DNA of 7,409 nt from Paracoccaceae bacterium (GCA_009920225.1 RGAJ01000078.1:1-7409); one strand, 5' to 3'. Counted from the stretch's first letter, positions 1 through 6,758 are shown. Numbers and translations: made by a program. The notes: a model not told the origin generated them from the sequence alone.

Positions 1-513
1 AAGTTCAAGGGCAAATCCATCGCCGATGTCTTGGACATGACCGTCGAAGACGCGCAGCACTTTTTCCAAGCGGTCCCCTCAATTCGCGAAAAAATGGATG
101 CATTGGTACGCGTTGGCTTGGGCTATATCAAAGTGGGCCAACAGGCGACCACACTGTCAGGCGGCGAAGCGCAGCGCGTGAAACTGTCGAAAGAATTGGC
201 ACGAAGATCGACAGGTAAGACGCTGTATATATTGGATGAACCCACGACAGGCCTGCATTTTGAAGACGTTCGAAAATTGCTTGAGGTCCTGCATGAATTG
301 GTGGACCAAGGAAATTCTGTGATCGTGATCGAACATAATCTCGACGTGGTAAAAACCGCCGATTGGATCATCGACATCGGGCCCGAAGGCGGCGATGGCG
401 GCGGTCAAGTCGTGGCGACCGGCACGCCCGAAGATGTCGCCAACGTCGCCGCCAGCCATACCGGCCGCTATCTAAAAGACATGCTTAACCCAAAGATCCG
501 CGCAGCTGAATGA
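1..513 (+). CDS. uvrA: UvrA, excinuclease ABC subunit A (C-terminal part; 5' end outside window)
   Basis: This is the last 170 residues of UvrA, the DNA-damage-sensing ATPase of nucleotide excision repair, which works with UvrB and UvrC in the cytoplasm. The reading frame is open from base 1, so the gene is cut by the window edge; full UvrA proteins are about 950 residues. What remains is the second ABC ATPase domain. The signature motif [15 protein letters not shown] starts near base 157, followed by Walker B in [12 protein letters not shown] (about 220-255), the D-loop region, and the switch histidine in VIEHNLDVV (about 325-350). The UvrA-typical tail [20 protein letters not shown] follows. 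The signature and Walker B are intact and there is no frameshift. The stop codon overlaps the start of the next gene (ATGA at 510-513), suggesting shared transcription. Identification is by recognised motifs and is very secure. Confidence 0.97.
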   Translation, partial: KFKGKSIADVLDMTVEDAQHFFQAVPSIREKMDALVRVGLGYIKVGQQATTLSGGEAQRVKLSKELARRSTGKTLYILDEPTTGLHFEDVRKLLEVLHELVDQGNSVIVIEHNLDVVKTADWIIDIGPEGGDGGGQVVATGTPEDVANVAASHTGRYLKDMLNPKIRAAE

Positions 514-893
514 TTGTTTGGCAACGGATAGAAGGCGCAATCATCGCGGTCATGGCTCTTGTGCTGCTGTCCTTGCTGCCGCCTCAACTTCCGCTGTTCA
601 CTCCTGACTTACTGCTTTGGCTCATTGTGATCCTATTCTTTGTGCCCGATATGTCCCTCATCGCCTATATCGGTGGGCCAAAGCTTGGTGCATTTTTCTA
701 TAATTTAATGCACCTTTACCCCAGTGGGGTTGCACCATTTTTCGTTGGTTTGGTCTTTGGAAATAACATCGCGGTTGCGGCCGGTGTTCTCATGGTCGCC
801 CACGTGGGGGCCGAACGTGCAGTTGGGTTTGGGTTAAAATCGTCACGCGGTTTCAAATACACCCATCTTGGCAAATTTGGCAAAGACACCTAA
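510..893 (+). CDS. DUF4260 family small integral membrane protein
   Basis: This 127-residue hydrophobic protein has about four predicted membrane segments: roughly residues 8-28, 34-56, 72-86 and 87-104. The family call rests on a recognisable DUF4260 pattern: a [21 protein letters not shown] block (about 45-65), a histidine in NLMHLYP, then [15 protein letters not shown] and the C-terminal [11 protein letters not shown]. Length is normal for the family. No biochemical function is established for DUF4260 as far as I know, and no catalytic motif is visible. The ATG at 510 overlaps the uvrA stop by four bases and has no strong ribosome binding site of its own, so translational coupling to uvrA is likely. 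A functional link to DNA repair cannot be inferred from that alone. The family call is fairly confident; the role is unknown. Confidence 0.85.
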   Translation: MIVWQRIEGAIIAVMALVLLSLLPPQLPLFTPDLLLWLIVILFFVPDMSLIAYIGGPKLGAFFYNLMHLYPSGVAPFFVGLVFGNNIAVAAGVLMVAHVGAERAVGFGLKSSRGFKYTHLGKFGKDT

Positions 894-929
894 ACATTTT
901 CTGTCTAAAAATATCCTCGCCGAAGGCAT

Positions 930-946
930 GCGCCCCATCGGGGCGC
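930..946. terminator. GC hairpin between convergent genes, possible weak bidirectional terminator
   Basis: A perfect 7-bp stem, GCGCCCC (930-936) and GGGGCGC (940-946), with a 3-base loop lies between the DUF4260 gene (+) and the DUF2892 gene (-). Neither side has an adjacent T tract. The nearest are TTTTTT at 961-966 on the + strand and TTTTT (907-911 reversed) on the - strand, both well away from the stem. Termination is therefore plausible from position and stem strength but not canonical. The same stem sequence recurs in the clear terminator at 6686-6704. Confidence 0.5.
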
Positions 947-955
947 ACTCAGACA

Positions 956-1159
956 TTAATCTTTTTTCATTGGGCAGGTATTGATACCCAGAATTGAATA
1001 CAGCGGACAAGAGGACAACAGCCCTGTCGCCAGTGGGACAATACCCAATAGATACAGCCAGCTATATGCGCCCTCGCTATTCATAAAATACCCGATGATC
1101 AGCGCGGCACCGATCACGATCCGTGCAATACGATCCAAACCACCAATATTTTTCGACAT
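956..1159 (-). CDS. DUF2892 (YgaP-type transmembrane domain) small membrane protein
   Basis: This 67-residue protein begins MSKNIGGLDRIARIVIG and has two hydrophobic segments, about residues 13-27 and 32-50. It ends in a cysteine pair, SSCPLYSILGINTCPMKKD. The pattern N-GG-DR--R---G, two membrane segments and CPLY-x-LG-xx-TCP is the DUF2892 signature, the same fold that forms the membrane part of E. coli YgaP. Here it stands alone without a rhodanese domain, a common arrangement. The function is not established; the family often sits near sulfur or redox genes. An ATG lies two codons upstream (1165), but the perfect AAGGAGG sits only 2 bases from it and 8 from the ATG at 1159, so 1159 is the better start. 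The gene is monocistronic, divergent from the transporter operon and convergent with the uvrA pair. Confidence 0.88.
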   Translation of the reverse strand: MSKNIGGLDRIARIVIGAALIIGYFMNSEGAYSWLYLLGIVPLATGLLSSCPLYSILGINTCPMKKD

Positions 1160-1167
1160 GTGCATAT

Positions 1168-1174
1168 CCTCCTT
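1168..1174 (-). promoter_or_regulatory. Consensus ribosome binding site of the DUF2892 gene
   Basis: AAGGAGG on the - strand is a perfect Shine-Dalgarno match. It lies 8 bases before the ATG at 1159 and only 2 bases before the alternative ATG at 1165, and so decides the start. Confidence 0.85.
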
Positions 1175-1198
1175 GAAATTACTACGGGCACTCTATCG

Positions 1199-1226
1199 CT
1201 TATCCATGGATCGGTAAATTGGTCAA
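1199..1226 (-). promoter_or_regulatory. Candidate sigma70-type promoter of the DUF2892 gene
   Basis: On the - strand, TTGACC (1226-1221, 5 of 6 to consensus) is followed after 16 bases by GATAAG (1204-1199, 4 of 6). This predicts a start near 1192 and a leader of about 33 bases. The -35 lies inside the palindrome at 1215-1230. This is prediction from hexamers only. Confidence 0.45.
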
Positions 1227-1230
1227 TTTA
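1215..1230. promoter_or_regulatory. Palindrome TAAATTG-GT-CAATTTA, candidate operator
   Basis: Two perfect 7-base arms flank a 2-base centre, the geometry expected for a dimeric helix-turn-helix repressor. The site overlaps the predicted -35 of the DUF2892 promoter, so a bound protein would be expected to block it. No regulator gene is in the window. The protein that might bind is not known. Confidence 0.45.
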
Positions 1231-1280
1231 ACGCGGTGACGTGGGGCGAATCTCCCTAAAGATTCTCGCTTAAGACGCAT

Positions 1281-1299
1281 TTGGTACACCAAATTGACA
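1281..1299 (+). promoter_or_regulatory. Palindrome TTGGT-AC-ACCAA abutting a perfect TTGACA -35 element
   Basis: The 5-2-5 palindrome (1281-1292) resembles TGGT-N-ACCA operators of GntR/FadR-type regulators. It is followed one base later by TTGACA (1294-1299), a perfect sigma70 -35. A suitable -10 at 17-18 bases is weak (around GTTATT, 1318-1323), so the promoter is only a candidate. If used, it would give the transporter operon a leader of about 255 bases. It shares the octamer AAATTGAC (1291-1298) with the reverse of GTCAATTT at 1222-1229 in the neighbouring palindrome. Confidence 0.4.
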
Positions 1300-1382
1300 G
1301 GGTGAGATTAAGAGAGGGTTATTTTTTGCCCCGCAATTTCATGCAACACAAGTAAATCGAGGGTGAAATGACATGTTTTACC

Positions 1383-1401
1383 TTTTTTAGCATGTAAAAA
1401 A
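1383..1401. repeat. A/T inverted repeat TTTTTTA-GCATG-TAAAAAA
   Basis: Perfect 7-base arms flank a 5-base loop in the middle of the divergent intergenic region. It could be a bent or UP-like element or a weak hairpin. The base composition alone makes such a repeat fairly likely by chance. The rest of the 1230-1495 stretch shows no gene or RNA that I can support. Confidence 0.3.
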
Positions 1402-1496
1402 TCCTGAAAACGGTGAAAAAACTTTGCGTTCTTCCCGTTAATGTGTGGTGCGGCAAAATCTTACTGATTTGACCTAGGTGCACCCACGCCTCGTTA

Positions 1497-1524
1497 TTGA
1501 CCCAAAGGTTATTTTGCGTATAGC
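1497..1524 (+). promoter_or_regulatory. Candidate sigma70-type promoter of the ABC importer operon
   Basis: TTGACC (1497-1502, 5 of 6) and TATAGC (1519-1524, 4 of 6) are separated by 16 bases. Predicted transcription starts near 1531, giving a leader of about 54 bases before the ATG at 1585. This is the best-placed promoter candidate for the operon. The TTGACA at 1294 is an upstream alternative. Confidence 0.5.
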
Positions 1525-1543
1525 GTTAACGACTAGTAGGAAA

Positions 1544-1579
1544 TTGGGGACATCCCCCAAACCGAAGTTTTTGGGAGAG
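1544..1579 (+). promoter_or_regulatory. Leader with competing hairpins and ribosome binding site of the binding-protein gene
   Basis: TTGGGG (1544-1549) pairs perfectly with CCCCAA (1555-1560) around a 5-base loop, a hairpin just ahead of the ribosome binding site GGGAG (1573-1577). The same C tract, as CCCAAA (1556-1561), can instead pair with TTTGGG (1570-1575), which contains the start of the ribosome binding site. The two pairings exclude each other. This could tune translation or mRNA stability, or be incidental; no ligand-binding domain is recognisable. Confidence 0.4.
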
Positions 1580-1584
1580 AACAC

Positions 1585-2772
1585 ATGAATAAATTTATGA
1601 TGGCCGCCGCAGCATCAGCGTTGATCGCCGGCACAGCATCTGCAGAAGATATCAAATTGGGCATCTTCTTGGGCTTTACAGGTCCAATCGAATCCTTGGT
1701 TGCGGAAATGGGTCCAGCGGCAGAATTGGCGATCAAAGAAGTCAACGACAGCGGCAAGCTTTTGGGCGGCTCCACAGTCAGCGGCGTTCGCGGCGACACA
1801 ACATGTGTGGACGCAGGCGCAGCAACAGCAGCAATCGAACGTTTGATCACATCTGATGGCGTCAAAGGCGTTGTTGGTGGTGACTGTTCCGGCGTAACCG
1901 GCGCGGCATTGATGAACGTTGCGGTTCCAAACGGCGTTGTGATGGTATCCCCATCTGCAACAAGCCCAGCGTTGTCACACATGAACAACGAAGACAACGG
2001 CCTGTTCTTCCGCACAGCGCCATCTGACGCGCGTCAAGGCGTCGTTATGACAGACGTGTTGATGAGCCAAGGCATCAAATCAGTTGCGGTCAGCTACACA
2101 AACAACGACTACGGCAAAGGTTTGGCAGACGCGTTCCAAGCGGCATTCGAAGCTGCAGGCGGTTCTGTAACATTGTCCGCGCCACACGAAGATGGCAAAG
2201 CGGATTACTCTGCAGAAGTCGGCGCATTGGCATCCGCAGGTGGTGATCGTTTGGTTGTCGCAGGTTACGTTGACCAAGGCGGCGCAGGCATCGTACGCGC
2301 AGCAATCGACACAGGCGCGTTTGACACGTTCCACTTCCCTGACGGCATGATCGGCGATGCGTTGACAGATACGTTCGGTGCAGACATCGACGGCTCAACA
2401 GGTCAGCACCCAAGCCCATCAACAGAATTGGCGGATCAGTTCACTGCACATGTCAATGGCGCGTTCAATGCGACGTCTCCATTCGCACCTGAATCATACG
2501 ACTCTGCTGCGCTGATCATGTTGGCAATGCAAGCGGCGGGTTCATCTGACCCTGCGGTTTACAAAGAGAAAATGTTTGACGTTGCAAACGCACCAGGCGA
2601 AAAAATTGCAGCGGGTGAATTGGCGAAAGCTCTTGAGATTTTGGCAGCTGGCGGCGACATCGACTATGTTGGTGCGTCCGGTGTTGAACTGGTTGGACCA
2701 GGCGAAGCGGCAGGCAACTACCGTGAAATCAAAATCGAAGGCGGCAAAATCGAAACTGTTCAGTTCCGTTAA
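1585..2772 (+). CDS. Periplasmic substrate-binding protein of a HAAT-family (LivJ/LivK-like) ABC importer
   Basis: This 395-residue exported solute-binding protein captures ligand in the periplasm and delivers it to the LivH/LivM permease. A Sec signal peptide is clear: MNKFMMAAAASALIAGTASA with AXA-type cleavage after residue 20, leaving a mature start EDIKLGIFLGFTGP. The body is a type I periplasmic-binding fold (Peripla_BP_6). Two cysteines (C74, C101) sit where LivJ-type proteins have their disulfide. The ligand-contact strand SPSATSP (122-128) and a C-terminal APESYDSAALIM block follow. Length is usual for the family. The start ATG has GGGAG seven bases upstream. The substrate cannot be told: the family includes binders of branched-chain and other amino acids, amides, urea and aromatic acids. 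Codon use differs from the neighbours (threonine nearly always ACA, proline mostly CCA). It is first in the operon, followed by a terminator-like hairpin. Confidence 0.93.
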   Translation: MNKFMMAAAASALIAGTASAEDIKLGIFLGFTGPIESLVAEMGPAAELAIKEVNDSGKLLGGSTVSGVRGDTTCVDAGAATAAIERLITSDGVKGVVGGDCSGVTGAALMNVAVPNGVVMVSPSATSPALSHMNNEDNGLFFRTAPSDARQGVVMTDVLMSQGIKSVAVSYTNNDYGKGLADAFQAAFEAAGGSVTLSAPHEDGKADYSAEVGALASAGGDRLVVAGYVDQGGAGIVRAAIDTGAFDTFHFPDGMIGDALTDTFGADIDGSTGQHPSPSTELADQFTAHVNGAFNATSPFAPESYDSAALIMLAMQAAGSSDPAVYKEKMFDVANAPGEKIAAGELAKALEILAAGGDIDYVGASGVELVGPGEAAGNYREIKIEGGKIETVQFR

Positions 2773-2791
2773 TATTTGCGCTTAATTTTGG

Positions 2792-2827
2792 AACACAGCC
2801 TAGCCAAGTCTAGGCTGTGTTTCTTTT
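2792..2827 (+). terminator. Intercistronic hairpin/attenuating terminator after the binding-protein gene
   Basis: AACACAGCCTAG (2792-2803) pairs perfectly over 12 bp with CTAGGCTGTGTT (2810-2821) around a 6-base loop, followed by TCTTTT (2822-2827). It sits 20 bases after the binding-protein stop and 34 before the LivG start. It looks like a rho-independent terminator, but the downstream genes have no obvious promoter of their own in the remaining gap. Partial termination or 3' end stabilisation is likely, leaving more binding-protein mRNA than ATPase/permease mRNA. Confidence 0.8.
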
Positions 2828-2861
2828 AAGATCCCAACACTTTTAGTAGGAGCGTGGCGTT

Positions 2862-3647
2862 GTGATCAAGGTTCAGAACCTTCACAAGCACTTTGGCGGC
2901 TTTCATGCTGTTGACGGTGCGACATTAGAAATCCAACAAGGATCCATCACCGGATTGATCGGGCCAAACGGCGCTGGCAAGACCACGTTATTTAACGTGA
3001 TTGCGGGTGTGCATGCGCCGACATCGGGTAAAGTTATGCTGCAAGATCAGGACATCACTGGTTTGCCGCCCCACGAACTGTTTCATCGCGGCGTTTTGCG
3101 TACGTTTCAAATCGCGCATGAATTTGGGTCGATGACATGCCGCGAAAACCTGATGATGGTGCCTGCGGGACAGTCGGGCGAAACATTGTGGAACACGTGG
3201 TTTGGTCGCAAACGCATCGCAGACGAAGAACGTGCATTGCGCGCCAAAGCGGACGAAGTGTTGGAGTTTCTGACCATTTCCCATCTGGCCGATCACAAGG
3301 CGGGGCAGGTATCAGGCGGACAAAAGAAATTGCTTGAACTTGGCCGCACGATGATGGTCGACGCCAAGATTGTGTTCTTGGACGAAGTGGGCGCAGGTGT
3401 GAACCGCACGCTGTTGAACACGATTGGGGATGCAATCCTGCGGTTGAACAAAGAACGCGGGTATACGTTTGTGGTGATCGAACACGACATGGATTTTATT
3501 GGGCGCATCTGTGATCCCGTCATTTGTATGGCCGAAGGCAAAGTTTTGGCCCAAGGCACCTTGGCCGAAATAAAAGCCAACGAACAGGTCATCGAAGCCT
3601 ATCTAGGCACTGGTTTAAAAAATAAACAGAAGGAGAACGCGGAATGA
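2862..3647 (+). CDS. livG: HAAT ABC importer ATP-binding protein, LivG type
   Basis: This 261-residue cytoplasmic ATPase should pair with the LivF-type subunit to drive transport. Walker A GPNGAGKTT is at residues 34-42, a Q-loop region in RTFQIAHEFGSMTCREN near 84-100, the signature VSGGQKK at 150-156, Walker B plus catalytic glutamate in IVFLDE (D174, E175), and the switch histidine in VIEHDMDF (H208). The C-terminal LAQGTLAEIKANEQVIEAYLG is typical of LivG. One oddity is that the proline normally following DE is valine, with the following loop reading GAGVNRTLL. All catalytic residues are kept, so the protein should be active. The start is GTG at 2862, with TAGGAG (2847-2852) nine bases upstream. 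Its stop overlaps the next start (ATGA). Confidence 0.93.
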   Translation: MIKVQNLHKHFGGFHAVDGATLEIQQGSITGLIGPNGAGKTTLFNVIAGVHAPTSGKVMLQDQDITGLPPHELFHRGVLRTFQIAHEFGSMTCRENLMMVPAGQSGETLWNTWFGRKRIADEERALRAKADEVLEFLTISHLADHKAGQVSGGQKKLLELGRTMMVDAKIVFLDEVGAGVNRTLLNTIGDAILRLNKERGYTFVVIEHDMDFIGRICDPVICMAEGKVLAQGTLAEIKANEQVIEAYLGTGLKNKQKENAE

Positions 3648-4357
3648 GCGAACCCTTCCTAATCGGGGATTGCATGACGGGGGGGTATGGCAAAGGGCCA
3701 GACATCCTTCATGACTGTACAATCGCCGTTGAAAAAGGCGAAATTGCCGTGATCGTGGGCCCAAACGGGGCAGGGAAATCCACCGCGATGAAGGCCGTTT
3801 TTGGCATGTTGGACGTCCGCCAAGGCGCGGTGCGGTTGGATGGCAAAGACATCACGAAACTGTCACCCCAAGACCGCGTGTTGCAAGGGATGGGGTTTGT
3901 ACCACAAACGCATAATATATTTGCGTCGATGACGGTTGAGGAAAACCTTGAAATGGGGGCCTATATCCGGACCGATGATTTTTCGCAAACGATGGAACAA
4001 GTCTATGACCTGTTTCCGATCCTGCGCGAAAAACGCAATCAAGCAGCCGGTGAATTGTCGGGCGGTCAACGTCAACAAGTCGCGGTCGGTCGCGCGTTGA
4101 TGACGAAACCCACCGTCTTGATGTTGGACGAACCCACTGCGGGCGTGTCCCCGATTGTTATGGATGAACTCTTTGATCGTATCATCGAAGTGGCCCGTAC
4201 AGGGATTTCCATTTTGATGGTGGAACAAAACGCCCGCCAAGCGCTTGAAATCGCGGACAAAGGCTATGTCTTGGTCCAAGGCGCGAATGCCTATACCGGC
4301 ACTGGCAAAGAGCTTTTGGCAGATGCCGAAGTGCGCAAATCATTTTTGGGGGGTTGA
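3644..4357 (+). CDS. livF: HAAT ABC importer ATP-binding protein, LivF type
   Basis: This 237-residue cytoplasmic ATPase is the partner of the LivG-type subunit. Walker A GPNGAGKS is at 39-46, the Q-loop in GFVPQTHNIFASMTVEENL near 83-101, the signature LSGGQ at 138-142 followed by RQQVAVGRALM, and Walker B LMLDEPTAGVSP with D162/E163. The switch position reads MVEQNARQ, with glutamine (Q195) where most ABC proteins have histidine; this is characteristic of LivF-type subunits rather than a defect. Length matches the family. The start ATG overlaps the livG stop by four bases and has AGAAGGAG about nine bases upstream. Its own stop (TGA at 4355-4357) overlaps the next gene start, indicating tight coupling. 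Confidence 0.95.
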   Translation: MSEPFLIGDCMTGGYGKGPDILHDCTIAVEKGEIAVIVGPNGAGKSTAMKAVFGMLDVRQGAVRLDGKDITKLSPQDRVLQGMGFVPQTHNIFASMTVEENLEMGAYIRTDDFSQTMEQVYDLFPILREKRNQAAGELSGGQRQQVAVGRALMTKPTVLMLDEPTAGVSPIVMDELFDRIIEVARTGISILMVEQNARQALEIADKGYVLVQGANAYTGTGKELLADAEVRKSFLGG

Positions 4358-5370
4358 TGATGGATATTCTAAACGCTCTTGTCGTTTTGGCAAATTTCGT
4401 GATGATCCCCGCCGTGGCCTATGGCAGCCAGCTTGCGCTTGGCGCGTTGGGTGTGACCTTGGTCTATGGCGTGCTGCGGTTTTCTAACTTTGCGCATGGG
4501 GACACGATGGCATTTGGTACGATGGTCGTGATCTTGGTCACGTGGTGGTTCCAAAGCATGGGCATTTCCTTTGGCCCGTTGCCTACTGCGCTGTTGGCGT
4601 TGCCTTTTGGCATTGCTGCGACCGCTGTGTTGGTGATTGGCTCTGATCGCATGGTCTATCGCTTTTACCGACAAACCAAATCGGAACCGGTTGTGTTTTT
4701 GATCGTGTCACTGGGTGTGATGTTCGTTCTTAACGGGTTGGTGCGCTTTATCATTGGTCCAAATGATCAATCCTTTTCCGACGGGGAACGGTTTATCATT
4801 AAGGTAGGTGATTTCAAAAAGATGACCGGCCTTGACGAAGGGCTTGCCATCAAAACGACCCAAGGCATCACTGTTGTGACCGCGATTGTCGTCGTGGCAG
4901 CACTCTTTTGGTTTTTGAACAAGACCCGCACCGGGAAATCGATGCGCGCCTTTTCCGATAACGAAGATCTGGCCTTGCTCTCGGGGATCAACCCCGAACG
5001 TGTCGTGTTCTATACATGGCTGATCGTTGCGGCCTTGGCCACGATTGCAGGCACGCTTTATGGGTTGGACAAAAGCTTTAAGCCGTTTGTGTATTTCCAA
5101 TTGCTGCTGCCAATCTTTGCTGCGGCTATCGTGGGTGGTCTGGGCAACCCATTGGGCGCCATTGCAGGCGGGTTTGTGATTGCCTTTTCCGAGGTCACGA
5201 TCACATATGCTTGGAAAAAGGTCATCACCTATGTTGTGCCCGAAACTTGGGCGCCTGACGGATTGGTGCAGCTGTTGTCCACCGAATATAAATTCGCCGT
5301 CAGCTTTATGATCCTTGTTATCGTCTTGTTGATCAAACCCACGGGTCTATTCAAAGGAAAATCCCTATGA
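4357..5370 (+). CDS. livH: HAAT ABC importer permease, LivH type
   Basis: This inner-membrane permease has 337 residues from the ATG at 4357 and about eight membrane segments. The N-terminal block GSQLALGALGVTLVYGVLRF leading to NFAHGD (44-49) is a hallmark of LivH. The cytoplasmic coupling segment RAFSDNEDLALLSGINPERV (about 197-216) would contact the ATPases, and the late GGLGNPLGAIAGGFVIAFSE block is also typical. It is somewhat longer than E. coli LivH (about 308), mainly through a polar loop, SDGERFIIKVGDFKKMTGLD, in the middle. The start is uncertain: TTG at 4354, ATG at 4357 and ATG at 4360 are in frame. ATG 4357 (TGATG overlap with the livF stop) and 4360 are the likely ones, behind a G-rich stretch GGGGGG (4348-4353). 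Confidence 0.93.
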   Translation: MMDILNALVVLANFVMIPAVAYGSQLALGALGVTLVYGVLRFSNFAHGDTMAFGTMVVILVTWWFQSMGISFGPLPTALLALPFGIAATAVLVIGSDRMVYRFYRQTKSEPVVFLIVSLGVMFVLNGLVRFIIGPNDQSFSDGERFIIKVGDFKKMTGLDEGLAIKTTQGITVVTAIVVVAALFWFLNKTRTGKSMRAFSDNEDLALLSGINPERVVFYTWLIVAALATIAGTLYGLDKSFKPFVYFQLLLPIFAAAIVGGLGNPLGAIAGGFVIAFSEVTITYAWKKVITYVVPETWAPDGLVQLLSTEYKFAVSFMILVIVLLIKPTGLFKGKSL

Positions 5371-6671
5371 GTGATACGCAAAAAACATACGCCTTGTTTG
5401 CGTTGGTTGCTGTGCTGATCCTTGGAACAGGATTTGTACAAAGTTGGAACACAGCGCTGTTCATCCTGAATATGGGGTTGATCAGCGCCATCATGTCGTT
5501 GGGTGTGAACCTGCAATGGGGCATCGCGGGTCTGTTGAACGTCGGGATCATGGGCTTTGTCGCGCTGGGTGGTTTGGCGACCGTTCTTGTGTCAATGGAA
5601 CCTGTCCCTGATGCATGGGAGGCTGGCGGTCCGCGCATTTTGATGGGATTGGCCGTCGGGACGATTTCGATCGTTGCCTTGGTGTTGAGTTATACGAAAC
5701 TGCCCAAAGGCTGGGTCCGTGCGATCGGTACGATTGTCGTCGCTGTGATCGGGTTCTATGTCACCCGTTCAGTTTTGGACCCTGCGGTCCAAGCGGTCGA
5801 AGGCGTCAATCCAGCGTTAACGGGGTATTTGGGTGGTCTTGGTCTGCCTGTGTTAATCTCATGGCCTGTGGGCGGTTTGTTTGCCGCAGCGGCCGCATGG
5901 GTGATCGGGAAAACCGCGCTTGGGCTGCGGTCTGATTATCTGGCCATCGCGACCTTGGGGATTTCGGAAATCATCATCGCCGTTTTGAAAAACGAAGATT
6001 GGATGACCCGCGGCGTGAAAAACGTGATCGGCATTCCGCGTCCGGTCCCATATGAGGTTGATCTGCAAGCGGACCCAAGTTTTGTCGAACGGGCCACATC
6101 ATTTGGGTTGGATCCGATGACCGCGTCGACGATCTATGTCAAATTGGGTTATGCGGTTTTGTTCGCGATTGTTTTGATCGTGCTTTTGTGGCTGTCCCAG
6201 ATGGCGCTAAAAAGCCCATGGGGCCGCATGATGCGCGCGATCCGTGACAATGAAACAGCGGCCCGCGCCATGGGCAAAAACGTCACCGCGCGTCATTTAC
6301 AGGTATTTATCCTTGGCTCTGCCATCTGCGGGATTGCAGGCGCCATGATGACCACGATGGACAGCCAGCTGACCCCAAGTTCGTATCAGCCTTTGCGCTT
6401 TACCTTCCTCATCTGGGTGATGGTGATCGTTGGCGGATCTGGTAATAACCTTGGGTCGATCTTGGGTGGTTTCTTGGTCTGGTTCTTGTGGGTTCAGGTC
6501 GAACCACTGGGCGCGGCATTGATGGATATCATCACATCCCCCATGGCCGAAGACAGCGCATTGCGCGACCATTTAGTCAAAAGCGCGGCTTACATGCGGT
6601 TGTTGACGATGGGGATATTCCTGTTGGTCATGCTTAGGTTTAGCCCCAAGGGGTTGATCCCCGAAAAGTAA
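5367..6671 (+). CDS. livM: HAAT ABC importer permease, LivM type
   Basis: This 434-residue inner-membrane permease, with roughly ten hydrophobic segments, forms the translocation path with LivH. Recognisable blocks are NLQWGIAGLLNVGIMGFVALGG near 48-69, GLRSDYLAIATLGISEIII near 187-205, and the coupling segment RAIRDNETAARAMG at 290-303. The SSYQPLRFTFLIWVMVIVGGSGNNLG stretch near 340-370 matches the LivM PL-x-S-x-x-x-L-x-M---GG-G pattern. The end LLVMLRFSPKGLIPEK is the usual LivM terminus. It is close to E. coli LivM in length (425). Polar loops after RPVPYEVDLQADPSF and SPMAEDSALRDH are probably periplasmic. The start overlaps the livH stop (ATGA), with AAAGGA eight bases upstream. Confidence 0.94.
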   Translation: MSDTQKTYALFALVAVLILGTGFVQSWNTALFILNMGLISAIMSLGVNLQWGIAGLLNVGIMGFVALGGLATVLVSMEPVPDAWEAGGPRILMGLAVGTISIVALVLSYTKLPKGWVRAIGTIVVAVIGFYVTRSVLDPAVQAVEGVNPALTGYLGGLGLPVLISWPVGGLFAAAAAWVIGKTALGLRSDYLAIATLGISEIIIAVLKNEDWMTRGVKNVIGIPRPVPYEVDLQADPSFVERATSFGLDPMTASTIYVKLGYAVLFAIVLIVLLWLSQMALKSPWGRMMRAIRDNETAARAMGKNVTARHLQVFILGSAICGIAGAMMTTMDSQLTPSSYQPLRFTFLIWVMVIVGGSGNNLGSILGGFLVWFLWVQVEPLGAALMDIITSPMAEDSALRDHLVKSAAYMRLLTMGIFLLVMLRFSPKGLIPEK

Positions 6672-6678
6672 AGACCAT

Positions 6679-6712
6679 AAAAATAGGGGCGCACGATGCG
6701 CCCCTTATTTTT
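6679..6712. terminator. Bidirectional rho-independent terminator ending the ABC operon
   Basis: GGGGCGC (6686-6692) pairs with GCGCCCC (6698-6704) around the loop ACGAT. The stem is flanked by AAAAATA on the left and TTATTTTT on the right, which can extend the stem and supply a U tract on either strand. It lies 7 bases after the livM stop and also faces the 32-codon - strand gene ending at 6759, so it probably ends both convergent transcripts. Confidence 0.92.
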
Positions 6713-6729
6713 CCCGCCGCGGGGAGAAG

Positions 6730-6747
6730 TGGATCAGTGAAGATCCA
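6730..6747 (-). repeat. Small inverted repeat TGGATC-AGTGAA-GATCCA
   Basis: A perfect 6-bp stem with a 6-base loop lies 11 bases past the stop of the 32-codon gene on the - strand. No T tract follows, so it is more likely a 3' end stabilising hairpin or incidental than a terminator. Confidence 0.3.
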
Positions 6748-6758
6748 TGCAGCAGGTC

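Noticed and set aside
981..1217. 78-codon + strand frame opposite the DUF2892 gene
   Set aside because: The DUF2892 family pattern, membrane segments and perfect ribosome binding site all support the - strand gene; the + strand frame has none.
1533..2015. 160-codon open frame on the - strand opposite the binding-protein gene
   Set aside because: It is proline/serine/threonine-rich low-complexity sequence mirrored from the skewed codons of the real gene, with no recognisable motif and no ribosome binding site.
4226..4228. Loss of the switch histidine in the LivF-type ATPase (glutamine at residue 195)
   Set aside because: MVEQN at this position is typical of LivF-type subunits, so it is not a defect or novelty.
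4354..4356. TTG start codon for the LivH-type permease
   Set aside because: Two ATG codons follow immediately (4357, 4360) with the usual TGATG overlap, so a TTG start is unnecessary.
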